Source: a virus. From it: DNA of 64,000 nt. The stretch is taken from IMG/VR virus record IMGVR_UViG_3300028610_000987, positions 55,626-119,625 of that record. One strand, 5' to 3'. Within the stretch, counting starts at the first letter, position 1, and every line of letters starts with the position of its first letter. A program made the position numbers and the translations under genes. Positions 30,206 through 39,114 of the stretch are shown piece after piece. The notes beneath the pieces were generated by a model that was not told where the DNA came from, did no database searches, and saw only the letters and a list, made by a program, of their open reading frames with translations.

Positions 30206-30466
30206 CTATCCTATCACATTGTATCCACTGAGCACGTTAATCAATACATCCAAACTACAACAGTCACATGGTTTCGTAAGTTTCTTTTTTCCGAAACAGC
30301 CAGGACATAATGTTCTTATGTGGTGAGTGGTAATGTGTATGAATATTATCTTGTAAATACACGATTCGCAAATACATACTCCACCCATAAGTTTTTTGGT
30401 CTTTCTCGTCGAGTAATACTGACCACAGGTGTCACATATGATCTTTCTGAAGAATAACCCTGCCAA
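30206..30466 (-). CDS. Zinc-binding phage protein
   Basis: About 86 residues. CDTCG, CICESC, CPGC and CDCC form two zinc sites, interrupted by a His/Ile-rich helix. Start uncertain: a TTG behind GGAAAAAA is proposed; upstream codons lie inside the preceding gene. Function unknown. Confidence 0.55.
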   Translation of the reverse strand: MAGLFFRKIICDTCGQYYSTRKTKKLMGGVCICESCIYKIIFIHITTHHIRTLCPGCFGKKKLTKPCDCCSLDVLINVLSGYNVIG

Positions 30467-30785
30467 TTTTTTCCACGACAACGACAAAATGCGAATGATA
30501 AAGGTCGATAAAGTCTGCGATAGTCCATGAAAAGCCATTCATAATCTCCGGTTCACTACGTATCAAATCCGCCCACTTGGGTAATTCTACACACAATTCA
30601 TTCTGGATTTTTTGTTGTCGTTCGTATGTCTCGAAATCAAAAACGACAGGCTTTCCCGATGTTCTTCTGATTCGTCTCTTCAAACCATCAACCTGTTTCC
30701 CAGCTTTTTTTATGCAAGCCTTTTTGCTATCGTCAATCAATTCGATCCACTGTGCAAGAAGTTCTTTGACTACAACTTTGTTCAC
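30432..30785 (-). CDS. 117-residue phage protein
   Basis: ATG overlaps the upstream stop (ATGA). Basic N-terminal half with Lys/Arg cluster (KRRIRRTSGK, about 36-45), acidic middle and a C-terminal His-containing region. No family recognised. Confidence 0.65.
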   Translation of the reverse strand: MNKVVVKELLAQWIELIDDSKKACIKKAGKQVDGLKRRIRRTSGKPVVFDFETYERQQKIQNELCVELPKWADLIRSEPEIMNGFSWTIADFIDLYHSHFVVVVEKIGRVILQKDHM

Positions 30786-31504
30786 TTCAAGTCCTCCAAA
30801 AAGTCAATATCACCACCTGTTTCGTCCAGCTTCTTTCTGATGTCTTTTATCTGACCAAAAATTTGTTTTGAGTTGTCGGCGATCTTATCCGGGGATGAAT
30901 CGACAAAAGTCAATTCCCAAAATATGCTGGTAATCAGACACCAGAGTGTTGGATCGATTCTTAGGCTGAATCCTGTTCTGTGAAAACTTTTCTCATCTTG
31001 TATAAATGGTGGACAAAAATGAACGATTGGCGAGACGCGAATAGGAAGGTGTGCAAGGTCGTTGACGGGGGTGAACTCTATCCCATACCCTCTGGTTTCT
31101 GGGCATTTGCAGGGTTCATCTTCGCAAACACATCCGGGTCCGACTCCATGGAAACCCATAAGACCCGATAGTTCACTTTTTGTGGGGTCTTCCCAACTTA
31201 AATCATCCTTCATGTCGCACTCTGATTTCCAGTAGAGTTCGAGATATTCTGGTTGGACTATAGCATTGGGGTCTCTGTTTTTATTGATCTGGGTCCAGAA
31301 TGAATCGAAGTCTTCCATACCAAAGATTTTGGCAATTCCTGGGGTTATTCTTTCTGCCAACGCGATGAGTTTGAACACGTCATAGAGAGTAAAGTCATGT
31401 GCAATCTTTGTGACACTCCACTGAAAATCACTTGGTCTGAAGTCATCTCTATGGTATTGTTTGGTCAGATGTATGCCGAACGACGCAGGATTATGCTCTG
31501 GCAT
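30782..31504 (-). CDS. 240-residue phage protein
   Basis: Acidic protein with a central Cys-rich loop (CVCEDEPCKCPE, about 121-132) and conserved-looking Pro/His segments. Overlaps the methyltransferase stop by 14 bases. No domain recognised; the Cys cluster could bind metal. Confidence 0.65.
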   Translation of the reverse strand: MPEHNPASFGIHLTKQYHRDDFRPSDFQWSVTKIAHDFTLYDVFKLIALAERITPGIAKIFGMEDFDSFWTQINKNRDPNAIVQPEYLELYWKSECDMKDDLSWEDPTKSELSGLMGFHGVGPGCVCEDEPCKCPETRGYGIEFTPVNDLAHLPIRVSPIVHFCPPFIQDEKSFHRTGFSLRIDPTLWCLITSIFWELTFVDSSPDKIADNSKQIFGQIKDIRKKLDETGGDIDFLEDLK

Positions 31505-32210
31505 ATTTTACCCCTAGATGGTCAGCCGTTTGTTGGATAACGTTTTCACTAATCTCTACCCCTACGCAGTTCACGCCGAGCCTTTGACAGACTATAGCCG
31601 TTGTTCCGCTTCCCAAGAACGGGTCTAACACACGACCACCTGGGCGGCAATGTCCTTTGACGATACGCTCCACCAGCGCTTCTGGAAGTTGAGTTGGGGA
31701 CCATTTTCTCTTCTCCTTAAACGTACCGCACACCCGAGGGAATTCCCACACATTGGGCGGCATTTTACCGCCAGGAAGGGCTCTTTTATCGTTGTATTTT
31801 GTTTGTCGTGCGCTAGGCACCTTGATTTCTTCTGGTCTAACGTAGTCCGAATTCAACCAGTACATCGGTCTGTAGCAAAGACCATATCTACCTCTGTTTG
31901 TTTGGTCCTGACCAAAAGTGTAATACCACTGTAATCTTTGAATTATTGGGATACAACTGTTACCAAGGGCGTATTCAATCAATTCGGTCCATTTCGCGTT
32001 GAAGGTGAAAAAAATGGGTCCGTTAGTCAGACCAGCCATCATATCGAGCCAGTCCTGGATGTTCTGCTTGTAAACGTCTGGTGGTTGATTATCTTTGAAA
32101 CCATCGTACTTGAGGCCAATATTGTCCGGTGGATCGGCTATAATCAGGTCTATCTGGCCGCTTTTGCGTATGTTTGCTTTTTCGAATTCACCGTGAATCA
32201 ATTTGATCAT
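31491..32210 (-). CDS. DNA methyltransferase (N6-adenine / N4-cytosine, beta class)
   Basis: 239 residues. Catalytic motif IV DPPD (26-29) precedes motif I DPFLGSGTT (near 198-206), the beta-class order. The target-recognition region lies between. It may protect phage DNA from host restriction or mark it. No cognate endonuclease is seen. First gene behind the promoter at 32244-32272. Confidence 0.9.
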   Translation of the reverse strand: MIKLIHGEFEKANIRKSGQIDLIIADPPDNIGLKYDGFKDNQPPDVYKQNIQDWLDMMAGLTNGPIFFTFNAKWTELIEYALGNSCIPIIQRLQWYYTFGQDQTNRGRYGLCYRPMYWLNSDYVRPEEIKVPSARQTKYNDKRALPGGKMPPNVWEFPRVCGTFKEKRKWSPTQLPEALVERIVKGHCRPGGRVLDPFLGSGTTAIVCQRLGVNCVGVEISENVIQQTADHLGVKYARA

Positions 32211-32243
32211 ACTGTGATCTCCAGAGAAATATTCCTACATACT

Positions 32244-32272
32244 ATTATACGTCAGGTAGGGGCTTGTGTCCC
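32244..32272 (-). promoter_or_regulatory. Leftward sigma70-like promoter for the 25-32 kb block
   Basis: GGGACA (32272-32267), 17 bases, TATAAT (32249-32244), with a T-rich upstream tract. The only clear promoter for the thirteen leftward genes from the methyltransferase down to 25206. Confidence 0.75.
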
Positions 32273-32340
32273 AAAAAAAAGATAAAAAAAACCGAGCGCT
32301 TTTACCAAAATGTGCTGTCTATATATATGGAGGGGTGTTT

Positions 32341-32361
32341 TTATCGGACGTTGTGTATAAT
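32341..32361 (+). promoter_or_regulatory. Late-type promoter TGTATAAT preceded by a repeat word
   Basis: TATAAT at 32356-32361 preceded by GTG, without a -35. An exact TTATCGGAC word occupies 32341-32349. Opens the late block and drives the sigma-like gene. Confidence 0.6.
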
Positions 32362-32378
32362 TTCCAGGGGTGATGAAA

Positions 32379-32558
32379 ATGAGTGATGAGAAAAACAAGA
32401 TTGATTGTCGACTGAAGGCCACTGGAACAAGTAAGGCTGACGCGAAGGTCGTCAAAGACTTGTCTGTCCCTGATCCAGAACCAGCAGTTGGGAAAAAAAT
32501 TCTTGACGAACTGACTGAAGAGGAATCAAAGGATGACGCAAGATCAAAGAATTCTTAA
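32379..32558 (+). CDS. 59-residue acidic phage protein
   Basis: ATG 8 bases after AGGGG. Highly charged and probably disordered (EEESKDDARSKNS end). Overlaps the sigma-like gene by 26 bases. Possibly a cofactor of that protein; no motif recognised. Confidence 0.55.
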   Translation: MSDEKNKIDCRLKATGTSKADAKVVKDLSVPDPEPAVGKKILDELTEEESKDDARSKNS

Positions 32559-33090
32559 TGAAGCATATCCCATAATTGAGAAGATAGCAAAATCTCGTAG
32601 TAGCAATGGTGCATTCGCGTATTATTGTAACGACGACATAAGACAAGAAGTATGGTGCATGTGCTTGGAAGCGATGGATCGATACGATCCAAAGGTTGGT
32701 CCTATAGAAAACTACTTGGCAAGACATGTGGCTAACCGTATCAAAAATCTGAAAAGAGACAAATATTTCCGTCCTGGATCAGATGTACCAAGTTCTGGGT
32801 TCGCACGAATCAGAATGAATCTTATTAATGCACTTCCTCTTGGCGGTGGAGATATTGCTGACCAAGGAACCCTCTTGTGTGGCACGCCCATCAGTTGTGA
32901 TCCAATAAACTACATCTTGTGTGAAGAAACTTTTGTATATATCAAGGAAAGACTGCCAGAGGATTTACTTTTGCCGTTCGAAGCATTGGTGGGCAACAAT
33001 AAGGTTCGCAGTCAAGTTACCGATCTTGTCAGAAAACATGTTATTGACATTCTAAGAGAAAGGGAAGAAGATGGCGGAAACGAAGAATAA
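32533..33090 (+). CDS. Sigma-factor-like protein (sigma70 region 2)
   Basis: 185 residues. DDIRQEVWCMCLEAMDRYDP (34-53), then N-Y-L-A-R-H-V-A-N-R-I-K-N-L-K-R-D (60-76), match sigma70 region 2.1-2.4. The C-terminus has only a short helical region instead of a full region 4. Likely redirects host RNA polymerase to the TGTATAAT promoters that lack a -35, analogous to T4 gp55. First functional gene of the late block. Confidence 0.75.
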   Translation: MTQDQRILNEAYPIIEKIAKSRSSNGAFAYYCNDDIRQEVWCMCLEAMDRYDPKVGPIENYLARHVANRIKNLKRDKYFRPGSDVPSSGFARIRMNLINALPLGGGDIADQGTLLCGTPISCDPINYILCEETFVYIKERLPEDLLLPFEALVGNNKVRSQVTDLVRKHVIDILREREEDGGNEE

Positions 33091-33991
33091 AAGACTATCT
33101 TCAAATCCTAGGGCTCTTGAGATTGTAGGGGAAGGTGTCAGTAACCATCTTTCAGATAAAGACATTCAAAAGATACTCGTTAAAGAGTGTGGATATAAAT
33201 GGACTACCGACACGATTGGTCGCAGACGCAGGGCTATGATTAGTAACAAGCAGGATAAGCCAGAAGTGGTTTCTGATGGTGTTGATGCGCCGATGATGAC
33301 CGTTCCGCCATATGGTCTAAATGAGTCAGAGACAGCGGCTTGGTTCAGAGAACAATTCAAAAATTCTCATCTGTATCCGACTATCAAGAGACAACTCGAA
33401 CCAAACGAAATAATCGTATACATTAACGATTTTGGTCATTTGTGTTGCCAATTTGCTGATATAGTCGTCAGTGAATTCATGCAGATTGATGATTTTCTTA
33501 AACATAGAATTCTTGTTGACAGACAGTTGGTTTTGGCCCTTTCTTTGCAGAGACAGATAGATATTCTTGGTCTTTGGTTTGTGGAGAATCCAAAAAAAGA
33601 GGATGAGGCTAAGGATACTATCAAATTTCGTCTCATGCAACAAAGACAAATGGACGATTTTTACAAACAACTGAAGGTCGTGAATGACCGGTACGATACG
33701 TTGGTTAAAGAAAGAGCGAGAATTTACAGTGGATTGAACGCAACACGAAAAGATCGTCTAGATGAACTCAAGGGTGGGAAAGAAACATTTTTAGATTTGG
33801 TCGGCAAGTTGCAGCATTCACAAGAAGAAAGAGATAGACACGGACGCTTTGCAGCGTTGACGAAATTGGCAGCAAAAGATGTTGCGGATAATTTTCGTAA
33901 ACCCAATGAATTTCCCGATGGTACTGTTGCGCCAATTATCATGGATGCACAAACAAAATTCTCAAGCGATGGAGTAGATACTGATGAATAA
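33071..33991 (+). CDS. Probable small terminase subunit
   Basis: 306 residues. N-terminal helix-turn-helix-like segment (SDKDIQKILVKECGYKWTTDTIGRRRR, about 27-54) for DNA recognition, helical middle, and a charged coiled coil (about 190-250). Assignment rests on position upstream of TerL and the DNA-binding N-terminus, not on a recognised family. Confidence 0.55.
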   Translation: MAETKNKRLSSNPRALEIVGEGVSNHLSDKDIQKILVKECGYKWTTDTIGRRRRAMISNKQDKPEVVSDGVDAPMMTVPPYGLNESETAAWFREQFKNSHLYPTIKRQLEPNEIIVYINDFGHLCCQFADIVVSEFMQIDDFLKHRILVDRQLVLALSLQRQIDILGLWFVENPKKEDEAKDTIKFRLMQQRQMDDFYKQLKVVNDRYDTLVKERARIYSGLNATRKDRLDELKGGKETFLDLVGKLQHSQEERDRHGRFAALTKLAAKDVADNFRKPNEFPDGTVAPIIMDAQTKFSSDGVDTDE

Positions 33992-35087
33992 ATGTGCTCT
34001 TTGTATTCCAAGACCTGGAGATACATCTTCAGCTATTCAGCAGGGATATATGGATGTCCTAAAACAGTTAGGGTGGACAGTATACTGCTGTGATCCAAAA
34101 ACCAAATTGGGTTGTACAAAATTCATTGAAGAATATGGTGTCAGACTAATCATTACTCACTCAAGATTTGGTGTCAGACAGTTGCCGATCCATTCGATAA
34201 ACAAACACAATGTATCTGTCATGGTAGATGCGTTGCCCCTCAACGAAGACAATATGGGGTTGAATGGACCATACGAATTTGCGAATAATGATGAATCGCA
34301 TGTCCTACAAGAGATCGAAAGGTTAGTTGTTCATACCAGGATTGATTCACACTTGTGGCCATTATATATGAGTGGTTGGGAATCTAATGATATTGATCTG
34401 TTGTTTTTGCCAGTTGCTGGAAATATCGTCAGAGCAATGCCACCAACTTGTTCGATCCTAACAGATGTCGCTATGATTGCAAATTTTGGTCACAAACAAG
34501 ATGTTCTCAAACACCTGATATCACCGCTTTTTAGTCGCATTGATTTGTTGGGATATTCTTATCAGGCATTCGGCGATGAAGCCTGGAAATTATCTGGGAT
34601 TGCCCATAACGGACCACTTATTGATGATGGTAAAAAAATGGCATATGTTTACGCTACTGCCAAGGTGTGTCCAAACGTACACACAATAACACAAGTTAAA
34701 TCTCAAGTGTGTTTGAACGAAAGAACATTTATGATTCCGCTGTGTGGCGGCAGACAGATATCTGATACTCCAATGGCTCTTGATTTCCTTGGACCACATT
34801 GTGAAATAGCTAACAACATTACCGACTATATGAACATGGTTATTGATGCTATAGAAGACGAAACACCACGATACGATAGGGTGAGATCGGCAGTAGAGCA
34901 TGTCGCACACAACCACACTTATTTTAATCGCTTGAGTGTGTTGTTCTTGAGGTTAGGATTGAAAGAATTTGCTGATGATGCAAAAGCAGAAGGAAAAAGT
35001 GCTGCGATTCGTCATTGTTGGGGAATGGATGCAAGGTTGAGTGCAGAAGAAAGGGGCGTCATGTATGAAGAAACGATCGTCGGCTGA
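33984..35087 (+). CDS. CgeB-like glycosyltransferase
   Basis: 367 residues. The C-terminal segment with LNERTFMIPLCGGRQISD (about 246-264) resembles the nucleotide-sugar binding part of GT-B family enzymes such as CgeB. The N-terminal half is a Rossmann-like alpha/beta domain. Lies with a GDP-mannose dehydratase inside the packaging genes, suggesting it glycosylates a virion protein or phage DNA. Confidence 0.65.
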   Translation: MNKCALCIPRPGDTSSAIQQGYMDVLKQLGWTVYCCDPKTKLGCTKFIEEYGVRLIITHSRFGVRQLPIHSINKHNVSVMVDALPLNEDNMGLNGPYEFANNDESHVLQEIERLVVHTRIDSHLWPLYMSGWESNDIDLLFLPVAGNIVRAMPPTCSILTDVAMIANFGHKQDVLKHLISPLFSRIDLLGYSYQAFGDEAWKLSGIAHNGPLIDDGKKMAYVYATAKVCPNVHTITQVKSQVCLNERTFMIPLCGGRQISDTPMALDFLGPHCEIANNITDYMNMVIDAIEDETPRYDRVRSAVEHVAHNHTYFNRLSVLFLRLGLKEFADDAKAEGKSAAIRHCWGMDARLSAEERGVMYEETIVG

Positions 35088-35388
35088 ACGCAATCTGGGT
35101 AGGCGCATTTTTGGTGTTACCATGCCCATCGAGCGGAAAAGAACAAAATGGGGAAGAAATTGGCCCTGTATGTGTGGTAGCGGCAAGAAGCACAAAAATT
35201 GCTGCCTACAAACAACAGAATCCTTGACATTGCAAGACGGCAATGCCAGTGTTGTGGAACTGTCTGAAGATGTGCAGAAGTTGGTTAAGATGCATCAGGA
35301 AGCCATCGCTGCTAAAGCAGAGGGTGGGACAAATAAGGGAAACGGAGGCGAAAGTCGCTATGAAGGTAACACAAGAAAAAACAAATAA
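35065..35388 (+). CDS. SEC-C motif zinc protein
   Basis: 107 residues from the ATG at 35065. WPCMCGSGKKHKNCC (about 34-48) is the SEC-C zinc motif known from the SecA C-terminus. The remainder is basic at the N-terminus and disordered at the C-terminus. Overlaps both neighbours. Function unknown. Confidence 0.75.
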   Translation: MKKRSSAERNLGRRIFGVTMPIERKRTKWGRNWPCMCGSGKKHKNCCLQTTESLTLQDGNASVVELSEDVQKLVKMHQEAIAAKAEGGTNKGNGGESRYEGNTRKNK

Positions 35389-36394
35389 GACTGCTTTTAT
35401 CACTGGTGTGACAGGACAGGACGGTAGTTATCTGTCAGAGTTCCTATTAAATAAGGGATACAAGGTTTACGGCTTGATTCGTAGATCATCTGTCGATACG
35501 AAAGAGCGAATTCTCGATTTCATGTATCATCCAAAGTTCGAGTTGGTTGAGGGAGACATAACCGACGCATCTTGTATGAACAGGTTGATTTCTGGAATTA
35601 AGCCAGATGAGGTGTACAATCTGGCAGCTATGAGCCACGTTGGTGTTTCTTTTGACCAGCCCATCACAACCTGTCAGATAGATGCGATAGGCCCATTGAA
35701 CATTCTTGAGGCAATCCGTCAGTCGTCGCCCCACAGCAAATTCTATCAAGCCAGCACGTCTGAACTATTTGGAGATACGAAGATCGCACCACAATCCGAA
35801 CTAACTCCGATGACACCAAATTCTCCTTATGCAGTAGCCAAGCTCTATGCCCATCACCTAGTTGGCCTTTACCGTCGTGCCTATGGCATTTTCGCATGTG
35901 CCGGTATCCTGTTTAATCACGAATCAGAGCGTCGTGGAGAAGCTTTTGTCACTCGTAAGATCACTAAGTACGTTGCAAGCTTGCGAAGTTGGATGGATAA
36001 TAACGGAGGATTTCCAACCAAGGATGTTGATATTCTTCCATTGGCCCTAGGGAATATAGAAGCCAAGAGGGATTGGTCCCATGCTCTAGACATGGTTCAG
36101 GGAATGTGGCTTATGATGCAGTGTGATGAGCCAAATGATTACGTTCTTGGCTCAGGCGAAGCCCATACCGTGAGAGAATTTTTGGAAATTGCTTTCAAAT
36201 CAATAGGTCTTGATTACAGGGATTACGTAGTGATTGATCCTCAGTTTTATCGTCCAGTCGATGTTAATCTTTTACACGCAGATGCAACCAGAGCTAAGGA
36301 AGTTTTGGGATGGCAACCAACAATTGGTTTCGGAGAAATGATAGATCGGATGGTTCAGAGTGATTATGGATCGAGGATAGAATGTCGCGCCTAA
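35360..36394 (+). CDS. gmd: GDP-mannose 4,6-dehydratase
   Basis: 344 residues, full length for the family, from ATG 35360. It converts GDP-mannose to GDP-4-keto-6-deoxymannose, precursor of fucose and rhamnose sugars. NAD(P)-binding GVTGQDG (16-22), catalytic Thr/Glu in STSELFG (132-138) and Y157-x3-K161 are all present. Likely supplies sugar to the CgeB-like glycosyltransferase upstream. Confidence 0.92.
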   Translation: MKVTQEKTNKTAFITGVTGQDGSYLSEFLLNKGYKVYGLIRRSSVDTKERILDFMYHPKFELVEGDITDASCMNRLISGIKPDEVYNLAAMSHVGVSFDQPITTCQIDAIGPLNILEAIRQSSPHSKFYQASTSELFGDTKIAPQSELTPMTPNSPYAVAKLYAHHLVGLYRRAYGIFACAGILFNHESERRGEAFVTRKITKYVASLRSWMDNNGGFPTKDVDILPLALGNIEAKRDWSHALDMVQGMWLMMQCDEPNDYVLGSGEAHTVREFLEIAFKSIGLDYRDYVVIDPQFYRPVDVNLLHADATRAKEVLGWQPTIGFGEMIDRMVQSDYGSRIECRA

Positions 36395-36927
36395 TTTTAC
36401 CCACATACACCGTCATCAGAGATACTCGTGAGCAGAAGGATCACGGATGGACGTTTCCTGCGCATCATCCGAATAGAAGACCGCCAAAGTGTGACGGGAC
36501 AATTAGCGAAAAGTTGGATACCGGAGACTATAGTATGGTAGGATATACCGACATATTCTCCATTGAGAGAAAGGCTGATTTTGCAGAACTTTGGCAGAAT
36601 TACAGCAGCCAGAAGAGGCCAGCTTTTGAGGCAGAAATGAAACGCATGTCTCATATTAAACACAGATTCATTATTGTTGAATCGCTGTACACTCCAGATA
36701 TCATGGAGTTATCTCCACCGCAGTTTACGAAGGGTGTTCCTGGGAAATCTTTCGTCAGATGGTTGATGTACATATCTGTTAAGTATAATGTCAACATTAT
36801 CCCAGCGGGGGCTTGTGGGAGAAAGATCGCACAAATGCTTTGTGAAGAAGTTGTGCGTGTGACTAAGGATCGTTGGGTTCTACAGGAACCAAAAAGCAAG
36901 GATCAGGAGGATTGTCTTGGTAACTAG
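36382..36927 (+). CDS. ERCC4-domain nuclease
   Basis: 181 residues. DTREQ (14-18), TGDYS (47-51) and IERK (61-64) are the XPF/ERCC4 nuclease motifs. Members cut branched or structured DNA. Immediately upstream of TerL, so it may resolve branched DNA before packaging, a job done by endonuclease VII in T4. Overlaps the terminase start by 11 bases. Confidence 0.85.
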   Translation: MSRLILPTYTVIRDTREQKDHGWTFPAHHPNRRPPKCDGTISEKLDTGDYSMVGYTDIFSIERKADFAELWQNYSSQKRPAFEAEMKRMSHIKHRFIIVESLYTPDIMELSPPQFTKGVPGKSFVRWLMYISVKYNVNIIPAGACGRKIAQMLCEEVVRVTKDRWVLQEPKSKDQEDCLGN

Positions 36928-39046
36928 TGCAAAATCGAATTCAGTCGTTAAAACAAAGGTGACCTTGGATGATTTGCTTCATGGTGATCAAGGCAAATTT
37001 GGACACATGTTCCCTTTTCGCGATCGTGTACCAGATATTGCTGATCATATCTTTACAGACCTGAAGAAGTCAAAGATACCATTGGATGAATTTGTAATCG
37101 ACAAGATGTTGAATATTGACTATATTGGTTGGACAGCAAAGGTGATGTTGAATCTCGATTTATTCCCTATTCAAATTGCAACTCTTCAGATCATGTGGAA
37201 TACTCCATTCCCTATGTTGATAGCTTGTCGAGGTGGCAGTAAGACATTCATGCTTGCTGTGTATGCGCTTTTGCGAGCCGTATTTGATCCAGGTACTAAG
37301 ATAGTGATTGTTGGTGCTGGTCTTAGACAGGCTCGATTGGTATTCAACGAAATAGAAGGTATTTGGAATCGATCTCCGATGCTAAGAGCAATTGTTGGTG
37401 GTGGCAAAAAGGCTGGACCACGACAGAATGTAGACCTTTGTTATTTTCGCATTGGAGAATCTATCATCTACGCCTTGCCTATGGGTGATGGCACAAAGAT
37501 TAGAGGTTTCCGTGCGAATGTTGTTATTGCTGATGAGTTTGCTTCTATACCCGAAGATGTATTTGATATTGTTGTCCGTGGTTTTGCAGCTACCGCTAAG
37601 ACCCCAGTAGAAGAAGCGAGGAAGAGGGCTTTTGACGCGAAGCTCGCCCAGCTTGATATACCATCAGACATAAGGAAGAAGCTAGTCACAGATGACGGAA
37701 AGATGCATGGTAATCAAATTGTTTATTCAGGTACTGCATATTATGCTTTCAATCACTTCTGCAAGAAGTATGAAATGTGGCAAGAGATCATAAAGAGCCA
37801 GGGTGATCCAGAGTTAGTATCACAGATTTTTGGTGGTGAGAATATGGTACCTGATGGTTTCAGTTATAAAGACTATGCTATCATTAGAATTCCCCACACT
37901 CATCTGCCAATAGGATTGTTGGATGATAGACAGTTAGCTCACGCCAAAGCTACGCTTCCAAGGAACATTTACTTGATGGAGTACGGTGCTGTTTTCGTGA
38001 AGGATTCCGATGGATTCTATCCAAGAAGTCTGGTGGAGGGATGTACTGTCGGACCGAACAAACCAATTGCGACTCCAGATGGTGATGTAACATTTACACC
38101 ATACATGAGAGCAGAATCAAAGCGTACATACGTAGTTGGTATTGATCCTGCTGCCGAACGAGATAACTTGGCTATAGTCGTGATAGAAGTACGTGCTAAT
38201 CATTACCGAGTGATACATTGTTGGGTTGTCAACAAAAAAGAATTCACGAACAGGAAGAAGCGCGGACTTATTACGGACGATGACTATTATGCATATTGTT
38301 GTTCTCGGATACGAGAAATTGTGAGATTATTTAATCCTATTCGCATAGAGATGGATAGTCAGGGTGGTGGATATGCTGTTGCAGAGATGTTGCGGAACAA
38401 GAAATTGTTGGACATTAAAGATGGAGATTTCCCAATCTATGAAGTCATAGATTTTGACGAGCCTAAGTCTACGGATGGAGAAACTGACGGGCGGCATATT
38501 TTGCATCTGGTACAACAGAGTACGGAATTCAACCAGAATGCCAACATAGCGCTTCACAAAAGTCTTGAAACTCGCTCCCTTTTGTTTCCAGCTTTTGACA
38601 GCGTAAAAATGTATGCAGCAATTGAAGCGGAAAAATCGATGGGTGTTGTGTTTGACACATACGAGGATTGTGTGTTTAATATAGAGGAACTGAAAAACGA
38701 ACTTTGCACCATCCAAATGACCGAAACTGCTACTGGCAAGGAAAGATTTGATACACCACAAGTAATTCAGCACGGTGTTGTCGAAGGTCGTTTACGAAAG
38801 GGTAGATTGAAAAAAGACAGGTACACTGCACTTCTTCTGGCTCACAAATACATTTATGACGAAAGTATCTCCGAAGGTGAAGAGATAGATTACAACGATG
38901 TGGCTGGAAACATCGAAAAACGTTCCAAGACGCCAGATAAAGACGAGCCTATGTACCGGGGTCCAGGTCTTGGTCGAATGCATAATGCACAAGGGGCTCG
39001 TGGCGGGGGTCTTTTCAAAGCCGTGAAGCGTGGTAAGCGTCTCTAG
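36917..39046 (+). CDS. terL: Terminase large subunit
   Basis: 709 residues. TTG start 6 bases after AGGAGG. Walker A RGGSKT (105-110), Walker B VVIADE (202-207) and an RNase-H-like nuclease beginning VVGIDPAAERD (near 408) with a second acidic motif RIEMDSQGGG. Pumps DNA into proheads and cuts concatemers. An insertion between ATPase and nuclease makes it longer than typical. Confidence 0.93.
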   Translation: MVTSAKSNSVVKTKVTLDDLLHGDQGKFGHMFPFRDRVPDIADHIFTDLKKSKIPLDEFVIDKMLNIDYIGWTAKVMLNLDLFPIQIATLQIMWNTPFPMLIACRGGSKTFMLAVYALLRAVFDPGTKIVIVGAGLRQARLVFNEIEGIWNRSPMLRAIVGGGKKAGPRQNVDLCYFRIGESIIYALPMGDGTKIRGFRANVVIADEFASIPEDVFDIVVRGFAATAKTPVEEARKRAFDAKLAQLDIPSDIRKKLVTDDGKMHGNQIVYSGTAYYAFNHFCKKYEMWQEIIKSQGDPELVSQIFGGENMVPDGFSYKDYAIIRIPHTHLPIGLLDDRQLAHAKATLPRNIYLMEYGAVFVKDSDGFYPRSLVEGCTVGPNKPIATPDGDVTFTPYMRAESKRTYVVGIDPAAERDNLAIVVIEVRANHYRVIHCWVVNKKEFTNRKKRGLITDDDYYAYCCSRIREIVRLFNPIRIEMDSQGGGYAVAEMLRNKKLLDIKDGDFPIYEVIDFDEPKSTDGETDGRHILHLVQQSTEFNQNANIALHKSLETRSLLFPAFDSVKMYAAIEAEKSMGVVFDTYEDCVFNIEELKNELCTIQMTETATGKERFDTPQVIQHGVVEGRLRKGRLKKDRYTALLLAHKYIYDESISEGEEIDYNDVAGNIEKRSKTPDKDEPMYRGPGLGRMHNAQGARGGGLFKAVKRGKRL

Positions 39047-39056
39047 AGTAATGGTG

Positions 39057-39062
39057 TATAAT
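39057..39062 (+). promoter_or_regulatory. Late-type promoter (GGTGTATAAT)
   Basis: TATAAT preceded by GGTG between terL and the portal gene; no -35 visible. Matches the other late-type sites. Confidence 0.55.
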
Positions 39063-39114
39063 CAATTGTATCGTTATTGGAATGTAATGGTATTGATTTC
39101 GCAAGGGGGAATAG

